In this document: one piece after another, positions 24,190 to 36,282 of the stretch
Position numbering within the stretch: the stretch's first letter is position 1
Layout of the letters: every line of letters begins with the position of its first letter
Origin: Bidens hawaiensis
Lineage: Eukaryota > Streptophyta > Magnoliopsida > Asterales > Asteraceae
DNA: 64,000 nucleotides
Direction of reading: 5' to 3'
Assembly (NCBI GenBank): GCA_021521415.1
Contig: JAIQDT010000001.1
Location: 4,774,001 to 4,838,000, forward strand
Notes under the pieces: generated by a model
What the model was told of the DNA's origin: nothing
What the model saw: only the letters and a program-made list of their open reading frames with translations
Database searches by the model: none
Translations under genes and position numbers: made by a program

Positions 24190-25066
24190 CACTGTTAATC
24201 AGGTGACAAATTGACTTTGTATATCCTTCGATTAATGAATATTTCAAAAATATAGATTCTTTGGTGAACGAGTTATACTTGCACAAAAAATGAGGTCGTT
24301 CAAGAAATTAGCAAACGTTTGTTATCCATGTTTCCGAGGATGAAAATATTACCATTTTTAGATTGCATCTATCAGACATAAAATGATACATTACAAGAAA
24401 GTATTAGTTTCCTGATGTTTTAAATGGTCTCAAAATTTAAGGTTGTCAAGTCATATATGTTAGTAATAAAAGCAGATGTTGAAGTGATGTTGCTTAAAAT
24501 TTTAACTAGATAATTGGTCTATGCAATGAAAATAAACTACATATGAAAATACAGTATGATAATTGTGCTATAGAAGCCAAATTCATATCCAGAAGTACTA
24601 TTGAAACTCATACTTTTATTTTTAAAAAAATCCTACACCTTTAGATAAAATATTTAATTTCAAAGAATGAAATTTTCACTTTATTTTTGTTTTGCAATAA
24701 AGATTAATAATAGCTAAGGTCAATTGTTATAGATAGTTATTTTGTTTTTTAGAGAATTAATTTTAGCTTATGGTCAGTTATGTGTTGCATTATCTAGAGT
24801 TAAAAGCAGAAACAATGTGTAACTACTAAGTTTTGATATAAAATGTAAAGTTACAAATAAAACACAAAAATTGTGTATAAAGAAATATTTTGAGATTTAT
24901 GAATTTTGTAACAACTTTTTATTCATATACTGTGTATTGTGTAATTTATTCTACCATATAATATATCTTTATATTTGTTGAACATATTTTTTGTATTTTA
25001 CATTGGGTTATTATTTAAATAAATTTATTTATTTTAACCCGTGCGCTAAACGTGTAGCTAACCTAG
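24190..25066 (+). mobile_element. Decayed 3' part of a second Helitron (helicase C-terminus and CTAG end)
   Basis: In scattered plus-strand frames the helicase tail can be followed: FFGERVILAQK and EVVQEISKRLLSMFP (about 24255-24340), LVSPDVLNGLK (about 24405), GLCNE (about 24512), FISRSTIETHTFI (about 24580-24620), GQLCVALSRVK (about 24773-24805), then a tail parallel to the NKTT-YKEIF block of the first Helitron. Frames break many times. The last bases read GTGCGCTAAACGTGTAGC then AACCTAG followed by T at 25067. That matches a Helitron 3' end (CTRR before a host T), although the hairpin is imperfect. No 5' end was found. Confidence 0.7.
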
Positions 25067-26385
25067 TATAATAATATATTGTTCTTTATATGTATAATGT
25101 ATTAAAAAATTAACATATTTAAAACAATGTTTATTCAGTTGGGAAAACCTGAACGTGAGTAAAACCCGAACGTTGAATCAGAGTCGACGCGACCATAGCG
25201 GGTTAAACAGAGTGTTACGACGGCGAGTCGACACGAATTAAGTTGTATCGACTATGTTCTTACAGTATAAACAACGTTGGTAAAATCCAAAAGTTGACAA
25301 CCAAAAAATAATTTCGACAAATCAACATATGAAAAAATAAAATATTTAAAATGACGTTTATTCGGTCATTAAAACCTGGGTGTTGATAAAACAAGAACGT
25401 TATCGGTCTTAGGCTTTGCGGCAGTGAGTCGGTAACACAAGTGTTAGTAAAACCCGAGCGTTGCGGCGATGAGTTGACAAGATTTCAGTCGGTTTTGATT
25501 ACGTTCGTTACGATATCGGAACTACATAAAAAAGGTTCGTAAAACTCGGGCATTAGTAAAACTCGAGTGTTGTCGATTTCGGGCATTGCGACGCTGAGAC
25601 AATGCTGGTGAGTTGTTGCAATGAATCGACGCGAATCCAATCGATTTATGTTACGTTCCTTATAGCATAGAAAAAAGAAACAAAAAATGATAATAACAAC
25701 GTGATGTGGTGCACTGTTTTTCCGCCTCACTTAGATCAATGGTAGCCTTGCGTCACCAAAGTTCTCATTTATTATATAATAATACTAATAAATGACTTTA
25801 TAGTTTTCATGGGTATTTTAGCCATTTTGTTAAAATTTAACAGAAAAAGTTAACAAAAGTTTATGTTAATACTTAATACCTAAACTTGTTTCAAATTTGA
25901 AAGCTTACAATCCAAAAGTGTCGTTTTACTCAAAACTTATACACTAGTAATTGTGTATCATAAAAATTTTGCCCTAGGATGAAATGAGTCAACATGAATT
26001 TTGTATTTTTGCATGGAAAAAAGGTGATTTAACTAGATTTCCGCATACCAAAATCTCTAATCATGTTTAAAGTACTATTTTGATGACAAAGAACCCGAGA
26101 TCATCACTATCGACTCATAATACATTTTACAATTTCATATATAAAAAGAAAGAAGAAAGTTCACAACAACAGTTTTCAATATTTGAAACATAATTGTTCA
26201 TCAAATATTGACACGTTTAAAAGTATAACAAGTCTTTTGTTTTTTAATAAAAACTCAAATACATATTTCTTTCTCAATTAAAATACATATTTCTTAACTA
26301 AATTCACACACTCTAATATATACAAGTTAATCTAACAGAGTTTTTCATGCAAATAAAAAAAAAAAAAAGGCTAATACTAGTCTTA
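25067..26385. other. Intergenic: repeat block then AT-rich 3' flank of the zinc-finger gene
   Basis: Apart from the repeat at 25130-25740, no gene or RNA is seen. The stretch 25741-26385 is AT-rich and lies immediately downstream of the zinc-finger gene, so it includes that gene's 3' UTR. Confidence 0.5.
25130..25740 (+). repeat. Degenerate repeat built on GTAAAACCCGAACGTTG
   Basis: At least seven variants of TAAAACCCGAACGTTG (for example TAAAATCCAAAAGTTGA, TAAAACTCGAGTGTTG) occur, interspersed with GAGTCGACGCGA and GGCATTGCGACGCTGAG. The reverse complement matches phrases at 36320-36720, so this is one dispersed family in two orientations. Confidence 0.6.
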
Positions 26386-28448
26386 CTAATAACGTAAGCT
26401 TTCCGGGGATTTGTATATGACCACAAAACATGGAAGAATAGCCCTCGGATTAAAAACGTACAACTCCTCAAGGTTAGAGTACAACCCCGCATAGCCTGCC
26501 ACCGAATCATACGACCCCTCCTCTTCCCGCGGCACATTTTCCGCCACGCGCTTCACTTTCCCGGCGATAACCCGACAAACCAACATCGCCCTCCGCCCAT
26601 GACCGTTACCCCCTAGACAATCATGTGCTCGACCACTGCTTGCAGTGGTCCGCACCCCAGCCTTTGCGCCACCTTCTATGCCACTAGTTCCAAAGCACTT
26701 TGGGCTCTGAAACCCGTGGCGGATGATGGTGCACACCCCGCAGCCAGGGACGGTGACGCAAAGGCTAGAGGAGTTGCGGGACCCAAGAGAGCAGGTAATG
26801 GTCGTGCAGTGGAAGCGCAGGAGCTCGTTGCCGTCTGCGGCGCAACGAGAGGCGGTGGCTGTGCCACGTGCCTTGACCGCGTCGCGGCAGTCCTCGAAAC
26901 GTTGGATGGTCCGACGTGTGTTGTGGACTTTTAGTATCCGTTCGATTGTGAAGATCGGATGGTCAGTTTTAAGCCAGCTGGATTTGAATATTATTTCCAC
27001 TATGTTCCGACCCGAATCATCCGGACCCAGTTCTGAGACTGTAGCAAAATTAAATAAATTATTAAAGTTAAATAAATGGTCTGCAAAATATTGAAAATGC
27101 AATTAATGCCCTTAAAATGTACCTTCTAAAACTTTCATATTTTAGAATCTTTACATATTAGTGTCGGTGGGTGATCTATCAGTAAATCTATTCTTCTTTT
27201 TTAAATATTATTGTGTGTTTTAGAATTTCTTAATTTATGAAATGTAGCAAAATATATATACTCATCATATTTAATATCAACCAGCTATTTCAACCCGTTA
27301 AATACGGATGAAAAACGGTACTAATTAAATTAAGTCGGTATAGATTTGAATTGTTACGGTACTGAAATTAAATAAACTTTAATAAAGTTTAACGCGTAGA
27401 TAAAAATACGCATGACCTTGAGTTCGTAACTAGAGTACGTACTGTCAATATGTTTACAGAACCAAGTTGAATCAATTTCTCTTTCTATAATTATTAACAA
27501 GAATTTCATAATTAAAATGTTTATGTTCCGCTGGGATGGTACCACCTTCATCAATGTGGCAGTCTGTCCACCCTTAAGTTATCAAATTATATACTTGATG
27601 AAACTACCATAATGCAATGACTTTATAACCTCAATTAATAAAAACTTTTACTGGTGTAATGGTCCACGATTGGATAGTTAATGGACCTCACGGGACTCTT
27701 ATGTTCACTTCGTTATTTATGTTTATGACGTGTCATGTGGCAGCTTATCATAAATGGCAACTAGATATTATTGAATTATATATATATTTAAAAAAAATAC
27801 ACAATTGTGGAAAATATATGATGGATGTTTAATTAATTTAGTATTTAATTAACAAAAGAATAATATGTTAATTAGTAAATTACCAGCATGCCTAACAGCT
27901 TGATGATGTTCCAAGCTCTCCATTTTTGGAAATACCTCCCCACATTGAGAACATACACAAATGGTACTTCTTGGTATCATATACCTGCCCACATTAAGAT
28001 CACACACATATATTAATTATTATTAAATCTACAACTTATATTTCCAAACAAATTCATAAAGATCAAACAATTTTTTTAAAAAAAAAATCTATAAGCATTT
28101 TGTATAACTTTTATTATAATTATCGTACTTCAAATAATAATATTTTTTATTAATAAAATCTACAAATTGTTTTTTCTTACAATTAAAATAAAACAGTAAG
28201 CTAGAAAATGAAAAAAAATCTATAAATCCTTTGTATAAATTTATGATGATAGTTGTAATAAAAATAATAATATTAATAAGGTGTGGTAATTAAACAGTAA
28301 TACACAAGCATATATTAATCAAATCTACGATTTATTTGCCCAAACAAGTTCAAATAAAATTGTACAACACAAAAAATGAAAGAAAAAAAAAATCTATAAA
28401 TCATTTGTCTAAATTATTTTGATTTTTGAAGTAGTAGCTAGTAATAAC

Positions 28449-28510
<62 letters not shown>

Positions 28511-29052
28511 GTTTAAGATTATGAAATTGAGATAGACCTTGAAGGATCAACAATGGCATGGCACTCATAACATCCAGAAAGCTTTCTAAACTGCATGCTT
28601 CTTGAAGAAGACGAGTAACTACTTCCATGACCAGTGGATCTTACTGAACTAGCTAAAGACCTTGAAGAAGAAGACCCGCCGTCAGCCACCGCTTTTTTCC
28701 GGCTAAGAAGGCCGGAATCCATACCAACGGAGCTACTTTCCGGCGAGTTATCAGCTCTATGAACTACACGTGTATTCCCATGCACAACATCTCTAAAACT
28801 ACATATGGAGCTGCAAGAACTCAACTTGGTGGAGTACCCGTTGTTGTTCGGGTTCTTAACCAGGTCATTAATCTTGTTTAATCCCACAACATCTATTTGT
28901 TTGCAAGTTAGCAAGCTCTTGAATTGATCCCATGAAGATGATGTTTGGTTTTGTTGTTTTGGTTTGGATTTAGGTTTAGGTTTTTGTTGGTGATGTGTTG
29001 TTTTATTGGTGGTGTGTGCATTTTGGGGTTTGGAGGAAGTAACAAGTGCCAT
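26386..29052 (-). CDS. C2H2-type zinc-finger-related protein, three exons
   Basis: This is the only intact host gene I see. Exon 1 is 29052-28538, exon 2 27984-27884 and exon 3 27038-26386. All junctions are GT/AG and the 1269 nt give exactly 422 codons plus stop. Exon 1 is Ser-rich and basic and contains GCYECHAIVDPSR. Exon 2 holds one C2H2 finger (CSQCGEVFPKMESLEHH, then a final His in AVRHA). Exon 3 is a conserved domain with RNIVEIIFKSSWL, IERILKVHNTRRTIQRFEDC, CAADGNELLRFHCTTI, PGCGVCTIIRHGF, VRTTASSGRAHD and AILPCFVVIYK. This layout fits a plant family of zinc-finger proteins whose C-terminal half resembles a PARP-like fold; the function is not established to my knowledge. Probably nuclear. 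Confidence 0.9.
28443..28511. repeat. (AAT)n microsatellite in intron 1 of the zinc-finger gene
   Basis: About 22 uninterrupted trinucleotide units of ATA/AAT type. They lie 27 bases inside the donor end of intron 1. Confidence 0.95.
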
Positions 29053-29129
29053 GAAAAGAGAAGCTTGAAGATGGAAGAAGATTATAGTCTTTCTTTTTCT
29101 TGATATAGATATATATTGTATATATATAT

Positions 29130-29241
29130 TGAGAGAGAGAGAGAGAGATGCTTGGTGAAGGTGTTTTGTGGCCTTTAATGGTAGATGGGATCCAAGAAGG
29201 GGGTAGATTGACCGAGCAATGGAGAGGGTGGGACTATATAT
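29130..29241 (-). promoter_or_regulatory. TATA box and CT-rich leader of the zinc-finger gene
   Basis: On the minus strand a TATATAGT TATA-like box lies at 29233-29240, about 185 bases before the ATG. A pure CT dinucleotide run (GA on plus, 29131-29148) lies between them, typical of a plant 5' leader or core-promoter pyrimidine patch. The start site is inferred, not seen. Confidence 0.5.
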
Positions 29242-29975
29242 TAATTTATTCTTTTAGAGTTTTATTGCTATATCATTTTTATTTTCTTTAGGTACAAATA
29301 TTGAAACAATATGAATTCATTAAGATAGTCATTTAGATCTTTGGAGTTTTTAAAGGTAGTAATTAAGAGTTTGAGATTAATATTTGTGCATGTGATGTGT
29401 TTATTACAGTTAACATTGTAGCTTGTTTGGTACAAGTTCGAGTCTCGTATGGGCGAAGAAAGCAAATGATTGATATGTTCTTAGCATAGAGGGATTGATT
29501 CGGGCAATATATTAAGGCGGTGCATCTTTTTGATAGCATACGAGCAACAAGGTAAATATGGTCCCCTTTAACTTATGAAGAAAGTGTCTAATTAATATCT
29601 CAGTTATTAAAATATCTTTGGTCGTTTATTTCATTTATATTTTTCTTCATTAATTTGTTTTGTTTGAATTACTTGTGTCTTGTAAGTGATCATTCTCTTT
29701 ATTTTAATAATAATGGTATTTTAAAAAAAATCATTAAAATATCTTCATATGGTAACAACTCACGTCTTTTGACATGTTATAGTCAATTAAATAGAATATT
29801 TGAAGTTTGTTTACTTGAAACAATGAATATACATGTTTTATGTTTGGTTTCTTGATTTATATGTTAACATTCACACCAGATTGTTTATATTTACGAGAGC
29901 GGATTCTCTATATTGTACGGAGTAGTTGTAAATGAAGAAAAGGGAACAAGTTACTGTTTAAAAGTAAACTGGTAT
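29242..29975. other. AT-rich intergenic stretch, no gene seen
   Basis: Lies upstream of the zinc-finger gene promoter. A short GTTCGAGTC motif near 29437 resembles a Pol III B box, but no correctly spaced A box accompanies it. Confidence 0.4.
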
Positions 29976-31508
29976 TGTGACCCCCGAGTTGCGGCAGGGG
30001 TAAACCATGAAAAAAAAACATATTGATATAAAACAAAGCAATACAGTTTTAGCGACATAACGCCTCAAGCGTTAGATTAATAAACATTCAAGCATATTTT
30101 GACACAAACATTACAGGCTACGTTCTTCTATAATTATCTTTTAATACTACTTTCTAGTTATCACTTTACAAAAGGTTGTACCATGTTGAAGCTAACCGTA
30201 TCGAAAGCAACCTTGAAAACGTATATATACGCCACATACTTCCATACATATACGGTCGTATATGCATAATACACATCCGCCGTATAAGTGTGGAACTTAT
30301 GCGCCCGTATATGCTTAACACATATTTGATGTATAAGTTAGGATAACTTATCCGCCGTATAAATTGAGCTTTACATATCCGTCGTATAAGTGCTGCACAT
30401 ATCTGCCGTATATGTATACATAACGTCGTATATATGTAATCCGTTCCTTTCTTATTCGCTGGCACATATCCGCCGGATTTGTGCAGGTCAACCCCTCTTT
30501 AACGTGTTTTTAGGGTTCTTCAGCGATTCTGGCACCGTCAGCCACCGTTAACCACCATGGTTGGCTATATTTTGATTGTTTATGCCCCAGGTAGCTTCAG
30601 GTGGTCTAGATCCAAGCTAAGGTGACCCTTAAACTCGTTTTTGATTAATTAAACACCCGATTAAAGCTAGATCTAGATTTATGTGGCTCATTCGGCATCC
30701 TGGGGCTACGGTGTCGGGTTCTATAATGTTGGGTCAGCTGAGATAAAAGATTCCTTCCAAGTTTCATGCAAAACTGACTTCGTTGCCCATCTTTTCACAA
30801 ACCGAACACTACTCGTTTCACCTGAAACGAACCAACTAACCCATTTACTAGCAAGTTCATTACTTTATCAATAATCGTGACCGTTAGATCATCTTACAAA
30901 TTTTCATTCAAATATTTCACGAAAACTAAACCTTTTTAACAAAAACGTACCTTTGAGGCTTGTGTTCGAAATCACTCGAATATAGTAAAACCATATCAAA
31001 CGAACTCAGAATTAAGTGATTCAAGCGGCCACGGAACCGTCTCGCCACGATCTACAAAGCTATAAGTTCTCCGTTGCAGGAAACCACCGCTACAGTTGCC
31101 GAAAAACCAAAACACGTGCCGGAATCTTCATTTTTAGCTGTTACGGTTTTGCTGATAAAAACCGGACTTCCCGACCTCTGATCAAAGATCTGATCAGTGG
31201 GAATCTTCATTTATATGCTTGAACGCTTAATTAAAATTTGAGACTAATCCGAAAGTTAGATCTCCGGGAATCGCCGGATTTTCGTGGGTTGTTCTCTCAT
31301 AAACGGGAATTTTGGTAAGGAATGAGTTTGGAGGCTTTGATGGTTATAAATGAGATAGTGACTATATTTATAGAAAGAGGGGTTCCATGTTTAACTTTTC
31401 ATCTAATGACACTTAACACCCTCATACTTTAGATAATTACATTTATCTTTTATACTTCATTTAAACCCCGATTCATTTAAAATATCAAACGAAATTTGGG
31501 ATGTTACA
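29976..31508 (-). mobile_element. LTR (about 1.53 kb), minus orientation, no matching TSD
   Basis: On the minus strand it starts TGTAACATCCCAAATTTCG at 31508 and ends GCAACTCGGGGGTCACA at 29976, so it has TG/CA ends. A TATAAATA box lies near 31360, about 150 bases in. The flanks GGTAT and AGTCT do not match. The sequence after 31508 resembles the end of a gypsy pol, so this may be the 3' LTR of an element whose 5' LTR is gone. The LTR at 34797 has a different outer sequence and is not its mate. Confidence 0.55.
30225..30480 (+). repeat. CGCCGTATAAGTG-type short repeats within the LTR
   Basis: About nine degenerate copies of ACATATCCGCCGTATAAGTG and CGTATATG variants. They give a meaningless 99-aa open frame on the minus strand. 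Confidence 0.7.
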
Positions 31509-34500
31509 AGTCTATCCACCTTATAAGAGGTCTCGTCCTTGAAATCTGCTTAGTCCTTGTAAAAGAAAGACTTCATGTATTCACATCCTTTTTTGAACCG
31601 ACTTAGCTTCCTATCTTATGGGTTTATCCTTTGTAGAGTGATGTTCATTAGTTTTAGCTGTCTTAGGTAGCTTGTCTATGAAGTCCTCAATGATACACTT
31701 CCTTAGATAGACTTAGAAAGTCTCCATCATTTCCTTAAGCATGATTTTCTTTCTTGTCTTTCAAATAGAAACATTACACTTACCGACACACACTTAGCAC
31801 TGAATGACCCTTTTGTCCAATTACAACATTTAGCAAATATACTGATGAGCAATATGTTCAAAACATAAGAAAACCTTTCCAGTTTCTACTTAAGGATTAT
31901 TTATAAAAATCCCTTTGTCTATTCCCTAAGATAGAAGACTTCTTGCAATTTTTGAGCACGTCCATTGCATAACTTGTCAGAGAACCTCCTTTCATTCTCA
32001 GCTCTGCATCAACATGTAGGGTTCATGAGTCCATGATGGTACATCTTCCCCTTCTTGACTACTCACGCCTCATCATGTTCTGACCCTTATATGGACATTT
32101 ATAATACTATTATATTGCTACCTTTCTAGTTGACTACCCTCTCATGGTCACATGATTATCATTCACAACATTAATCATTCGTGTTAAGACTCAATTCAAA
32201 TTAAACGTAAGTCTAAACCATCTATACGCTTTCCTTGCATGTCTTTCCATCTTTTGTCCTTGGTTTCTAGCATCCTCGAGCGGTGTGACTTTCGGCTCCA
32301 CATTCGTAACACTTGTGGTTGTTCTTATCCGCATAGGAAAGGTATCATGTCGTCTCACAGTTGTCACATGCCATGAACTCATATTCACTTGAGGTATGTT
32401 TAAGGTTTTCACTTTCATCAGTATTTGTCTTAATTGTAAACAACATTTCTCCTTTTGAAGCCTTGATGTAAACCGAGTATCTAGATTTATCTAGGATTTG
32501 GCATCGAAGATCTCCATGACGTGGAATCCTCAAGCGACCAAATCTGATTTTTACATCATAAGCATTATCTTCCAAATCTCGGTGTAACTAGAAAATTCAT
32601 TTCTTTTTCATCTTGATCTCATTATTTATAACTTCTATTGCGCCTCGCAGATCTCGCTCATGAAATCCGAGGTGCTAATTAATTTATAAAACTTAATTGT
32701 CGTGATAACCTCTTCACCTTTACGACTTAGTGCATCAGCGACCACATTATCCTCACCAGGGTAATACTTGATTTTAAAATCTTAATCCTTTATCAGCCTA
32801 ACCATCATCTTGGCCTCATATTCCGTTCTTTCTACTTGAAGTGATATCCAAACTCTAATGACATGTATCAATGGTACACCTTGAAAACCTAGCATACAGT
32901 TACTCTTTCTTCAGCGTCTCCAACACTTCTCTCAAGTATTCAGCATGGTCGGACTTATTCCTTGAATATTTCAAGTTTATCATCAGATTTGTTCAACATC
33001 GGATGACGTACTCTATTCATCATAACCATATATGCTGCTGGAGAATTCTTCAATCCAAACGATATCACGAGAAACTTGTAGTATCCACATCGAGTCCAAA
33101 ATGTTGTCTTAGGGATGTCTGCCTCTTCCACTTTCAATTGAAGATCACCAGATCTGAGATCTATTAGGGAGAACCAATTAGCACCTTGCAATTATCGTAC
33201 AAATCATCAATTCGTAGAAACGAATATTACTGATACACCCTGCAGTGAAACACCCAACATTAAAACACCTTTGCCGAGGAGTTCTTGTTGTCGGGAAATT
33301 AACTCTTTCATCTTGGACGGTGCCAGACGGTAAGGTGCAGTCGCGATGGGTTGTGCTCCTGGTATTACTTCTATCAGGAATTCTACTCCTCGTTCCAGTG
33401 GTAACCCAGGAAGGTCCTCTAGGAACACTTTTGGATAGTCAGACACTACAAGAACATCTTTCACTTCTTTCATCTCAGCCGTAGCTTTGAACACATACGC
33501 CAGGTAAGCATTGCACCATCGCCTTAACAAACCGTCTGCTTTTGTCAATGAAATGATGTTAAGCCCTGGACTTTCCTTAATACCATAAACTGTCATTTAC
33601 CATCATCCAAAAACTTCAACCTTATCAAGTTACTCTTACATGCTATATGAGCCTCTATCTCAACAGCAAATCCGTTCCTAAACAACATCGAACTCTCTTA
33701 AGGTCAAACAATAAGACTAACAAGGAACTCACGTCCCTCTAGTTTCCTTAATCATTCTCATACCTTAACAAAAGTATTGCTAGTGGTCTCTTCCATAAAG
33801 TCTTAGGTGCACAACTACATTCTTCTTAGTGTCTTCCTCTCATATTCGCTACATTATGTAGCCTCATCTTTTCATGCATTTTCAATTAGGATACCTTGAC
33901 GATCACCCGTCATTCTCGATCATCTCAGATTTCTCTTCATTCGCTTCATTACTCACGATCCCAGCAAGTTCTCCTATGGAGTTAACTATTGCAGGCATAC
34001 TCCATGTCTTGACTCTTTCTAGTTGGCTTATCTTTGTTTCTTTCATGTTGCTTCCACTTGGATTTCCTAGTTTGGGTTGCCTTTGATGCTTCAGCGAACA
34101 TTGTTGACATTGTAGTGCGAAACAATTAAGCAACTCCCTTAGTGTATATGACTACAAGCTCCAAGCGTGATCCTTATTCATTAGTTCCTAAAGTCGAACT
34201 CTTAGTGCTTTCGTATATCGCTTTGTCACATCTTCTTCAAGAAAGGTGTCTAGTTGGCACGTGTCTTAACATAGTGTCCAGTATGACCTCCTCGTGCTCG
34301 TCCTTTTGTATCAGTCATCTAACTTATCTCTAAGGAAACACAAACATTATCACTCTAGGAATTATTTAGCACATGATTCGTAAGGTTAGTAGTTAATGAT
34401 AGTGGCCAAGTGTAATTAACTCTTTACATTACTCATCAGGTTCTACATACTTCCCTTTATGATTTCACTTGTGCTAGTTTCTAATACTCACACAATCATG

Positions 34501-34796
34501 AAAATATACATATAACCTACATTCTTATCCCTAGCAATTAAGCTAGCATACACACATTCTCTCCTTAGAAATTAAGCAAACAGTCATACATTTTTCCACT
34601 TTCATTTAACATGCATATACATATATTTCTAAATTTTAACATGAACTCACGTACCTTACCATTACAGAGCTTTCTTGAGCAACACATGGCTTTCTTGAGC
34701 TGGCATATTCTTTCTTTTATTCTCTATCTCATTCTCTGTTCGAGTATAAGTATATATGATGCTTATTTCTCTCAAACTTATGCTCTGATACCAACT
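31509..34796 (-). pseudogene. Scrambled Ty3/gypsy internal region
   Basis: Fragments of gypsy protein can be recognised on the minus strand. A protease-RT linker (LEDLPGLPLERGVEFLIEV, APYRLAPSKMKEL) lies at 33300-33480 and an RT piece (SLIDLRSGDLQLKVEEADIP) at 33090-33180. An integrase finger-like piece (RLRIPRHGDLRCQILDKSRY) lies at 32480-32550. Gag zinc-knuckle residues (CDNC, then frameshifted) occur at 32260-32370, downstream of the integrase piece and therefore out of normal order. Stops and deletions are everywhere. The order suggests internal rearrangement or overlapping insertions. A primer-binding site closes the region at 34782-34793. Confidence 0.6.
34782..34793 (-). other. Retrotransposon primer-binding site (tRNA-Met type)
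   Basis: On the minus strand it reads TGGTATCAGAGC, complementary to the 3' end of plant initiator tRNA-Met. It lies three bases after the LTR end (34797). Confidence 0.8.
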
Positions 34797-35745
34797 TGTA
34801 AGGCCCTGGTCCCATTTTTCTACATTGGCGTTGGATTTACTCATAAACATCGTTCTAAATATCAGAGTAAAATTAAAACTTTTCGCTTAATATAAAAACA
34901 TTAAACATTCATTACAAAATATTAAAATCTTATCTTTAAACTTTCAAATTATCTTTAACATAAAACATACATTTTCTTCACTAGATGTCAGTCAGCTCAG
35001 TCCGTGTCATGTGTCCCCCTCAAGCCAGCTCCATCATTCTATTTTCCTGCGCATACTATCCGTAGATACATATTTCATACTTAACATACTTCTTTCATTC
35101 ATACATACACACATACATGCATTCATAATTCTATATTTTCATGCTTGCGTTCTTTCATGTTTAAATTCTTTATTACTTTCATTCATACATAATTATCTAT
35201 ACGTTTTAAAGAGAATTTAGCCCTACATACCTCAGATATTATTAGGGTCCGGTACCCTTCATCATCGGATATTATTAGGGTCCGGTGCCCCTCATCCTCG
35301 AATATTATCAGGGTTCGGTGCCCTTCATCCTTGGATATTATTAGGGTCATGTGCCCTTCATCCTCGGATATTATTAGAGTCTGGTGCCCTCCACGTCGGG
35401 GATATGATCTAAATCAGATCATATCCGCGAAGTAGAGGTCTAACTTCCGCGGATATGATTTGAATATCAAATAAAAGCACCGTTCTTTACATATAATAAT
35501 ATTTAAATTTTATAATAATATTATTTGTATATATTTATTATATTATTATACATTATATTATTTATTAACTATTTATAATAAAATTATTATAAAATATTAT
35601 ATTATTACATAAAATTATTGTTATAATATTATTATTATAAAATATTATATTATTACATAATATTATTTTTAATACATTATTTAATATTAGTTTCTTTTTG
35701 TATATTTTAAATAAATTCTCAAAAAATTAGTGTAGAGATGGAATA
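34797..35745 (-). mobile_element. Partial LTR of the solo-LTR family (5930-8343)
   Basis: Begins TGTAAGGCCC on plus and shares GGCGTTGGATTTACTCATAAACA-like text with the reverse complement of the solo LTR. It should extend to a TGTAACATCC start (minus), but that part is missing. It fades through a tandem repeat and extreme AT-rich DNA into copia-derived sequence near 35745. Confidence 0.65.
35231..35396 (+). repeat. Five tandem copies of a 33-bp unit in an LTR
   Basis: The unit is CGGATATTATTAGGGTCCGG followed by TGCCCTTCATCCT. The five copies are close and differ at a few positions each. Confidence 0.9.
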
Positions 35746-36070
35746 TCAGGGTGCATTTAAACGTTGTGGCAAAATTTTTTGGTTATCTTAAACTCTCATG
35801 TCTTTGCATCGTACTTTGTATATGTTTTGTGATAATGTTTCGGCTATATACTTATCAGGAAATCTTGTTTGGCAACATCGTATTAAGCATGTCGAGATCG
35901 ATATTCACTTTGTTCGCATACGAATTCGGCTTGGTAATAGTCGTGCCATTCACACTCCTGCACCATATCAGTACGCTAACATTTTCACCAAAGGTCTTCC
36001 TCATCCTTTAATTGAAAGCTTCAAAAAAAATTTGTGTGTTAGTACCACTGAAACTGCAGGGACGTATTAA
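35746..36070 (+). pseudogene. Ty1/copia RNase H fragment
   Basis: Two overlapping frames carry the end of a copia polyprotein: LHRTLYMFCDNVSAIYLSGN, HRIKHVEIDIHFVR and PAPYQYANIFTKGLPHPL, followed by a stop at 36070. These are the C-terminal RNase H signatures of Ty1/copia. One frameshift lies near 35800. The 5' part is lost into AT-rich DNA. After the stop the text CAGGGACGTATTAAA looks like a polypurine tract before an LTR, but no LTR end could be fixed. Confidence 0.8.
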
Positions 36071-36282
36071 AAGATACATTTAGTCTATTATTATCTATAA
36101 CAATTGATAAGTTTGGTGTCGCTAAGCCCTTATTGGGCCACTTGACAGTACCATACTTGGCAATTGAATTTTTGTTTTTTTTGTTTAAATTTCTTTTTTT
36201 TTGTTTTAGTTCTAGTATCATCATGAAATAACGAAAGCCGACCAAACGTTGTTTTTGTGGTTTTTTGTTTAATTCATTTCAG

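Noticed and set aside
26623..27094. Plus-strand open frames of 103 and 123 codons
   Set aside because: They overlap exon 3 of the zinc-finger gene on the other strand and are shadows of its GC-rich coding sequence; no independent motif.
29405..29470. tRNA-like motif GGTACAAGTTCGAGTC
   Set aside because: The possible A box overlaps or lies too close to the B box; no cloverleaf.
30166..30465. Minus-strand 99-codon frame with repeated IRRI-type text
   Set aside because: Produced by translating the CGTATAAGTG short repeats in an LTR.
30225..30480. Regular short repeats that could suggest a CRISPR array
   Set aside because: Plant nuclear context, degenerate units and no uniform spacers; it is LTR-internal repetition.
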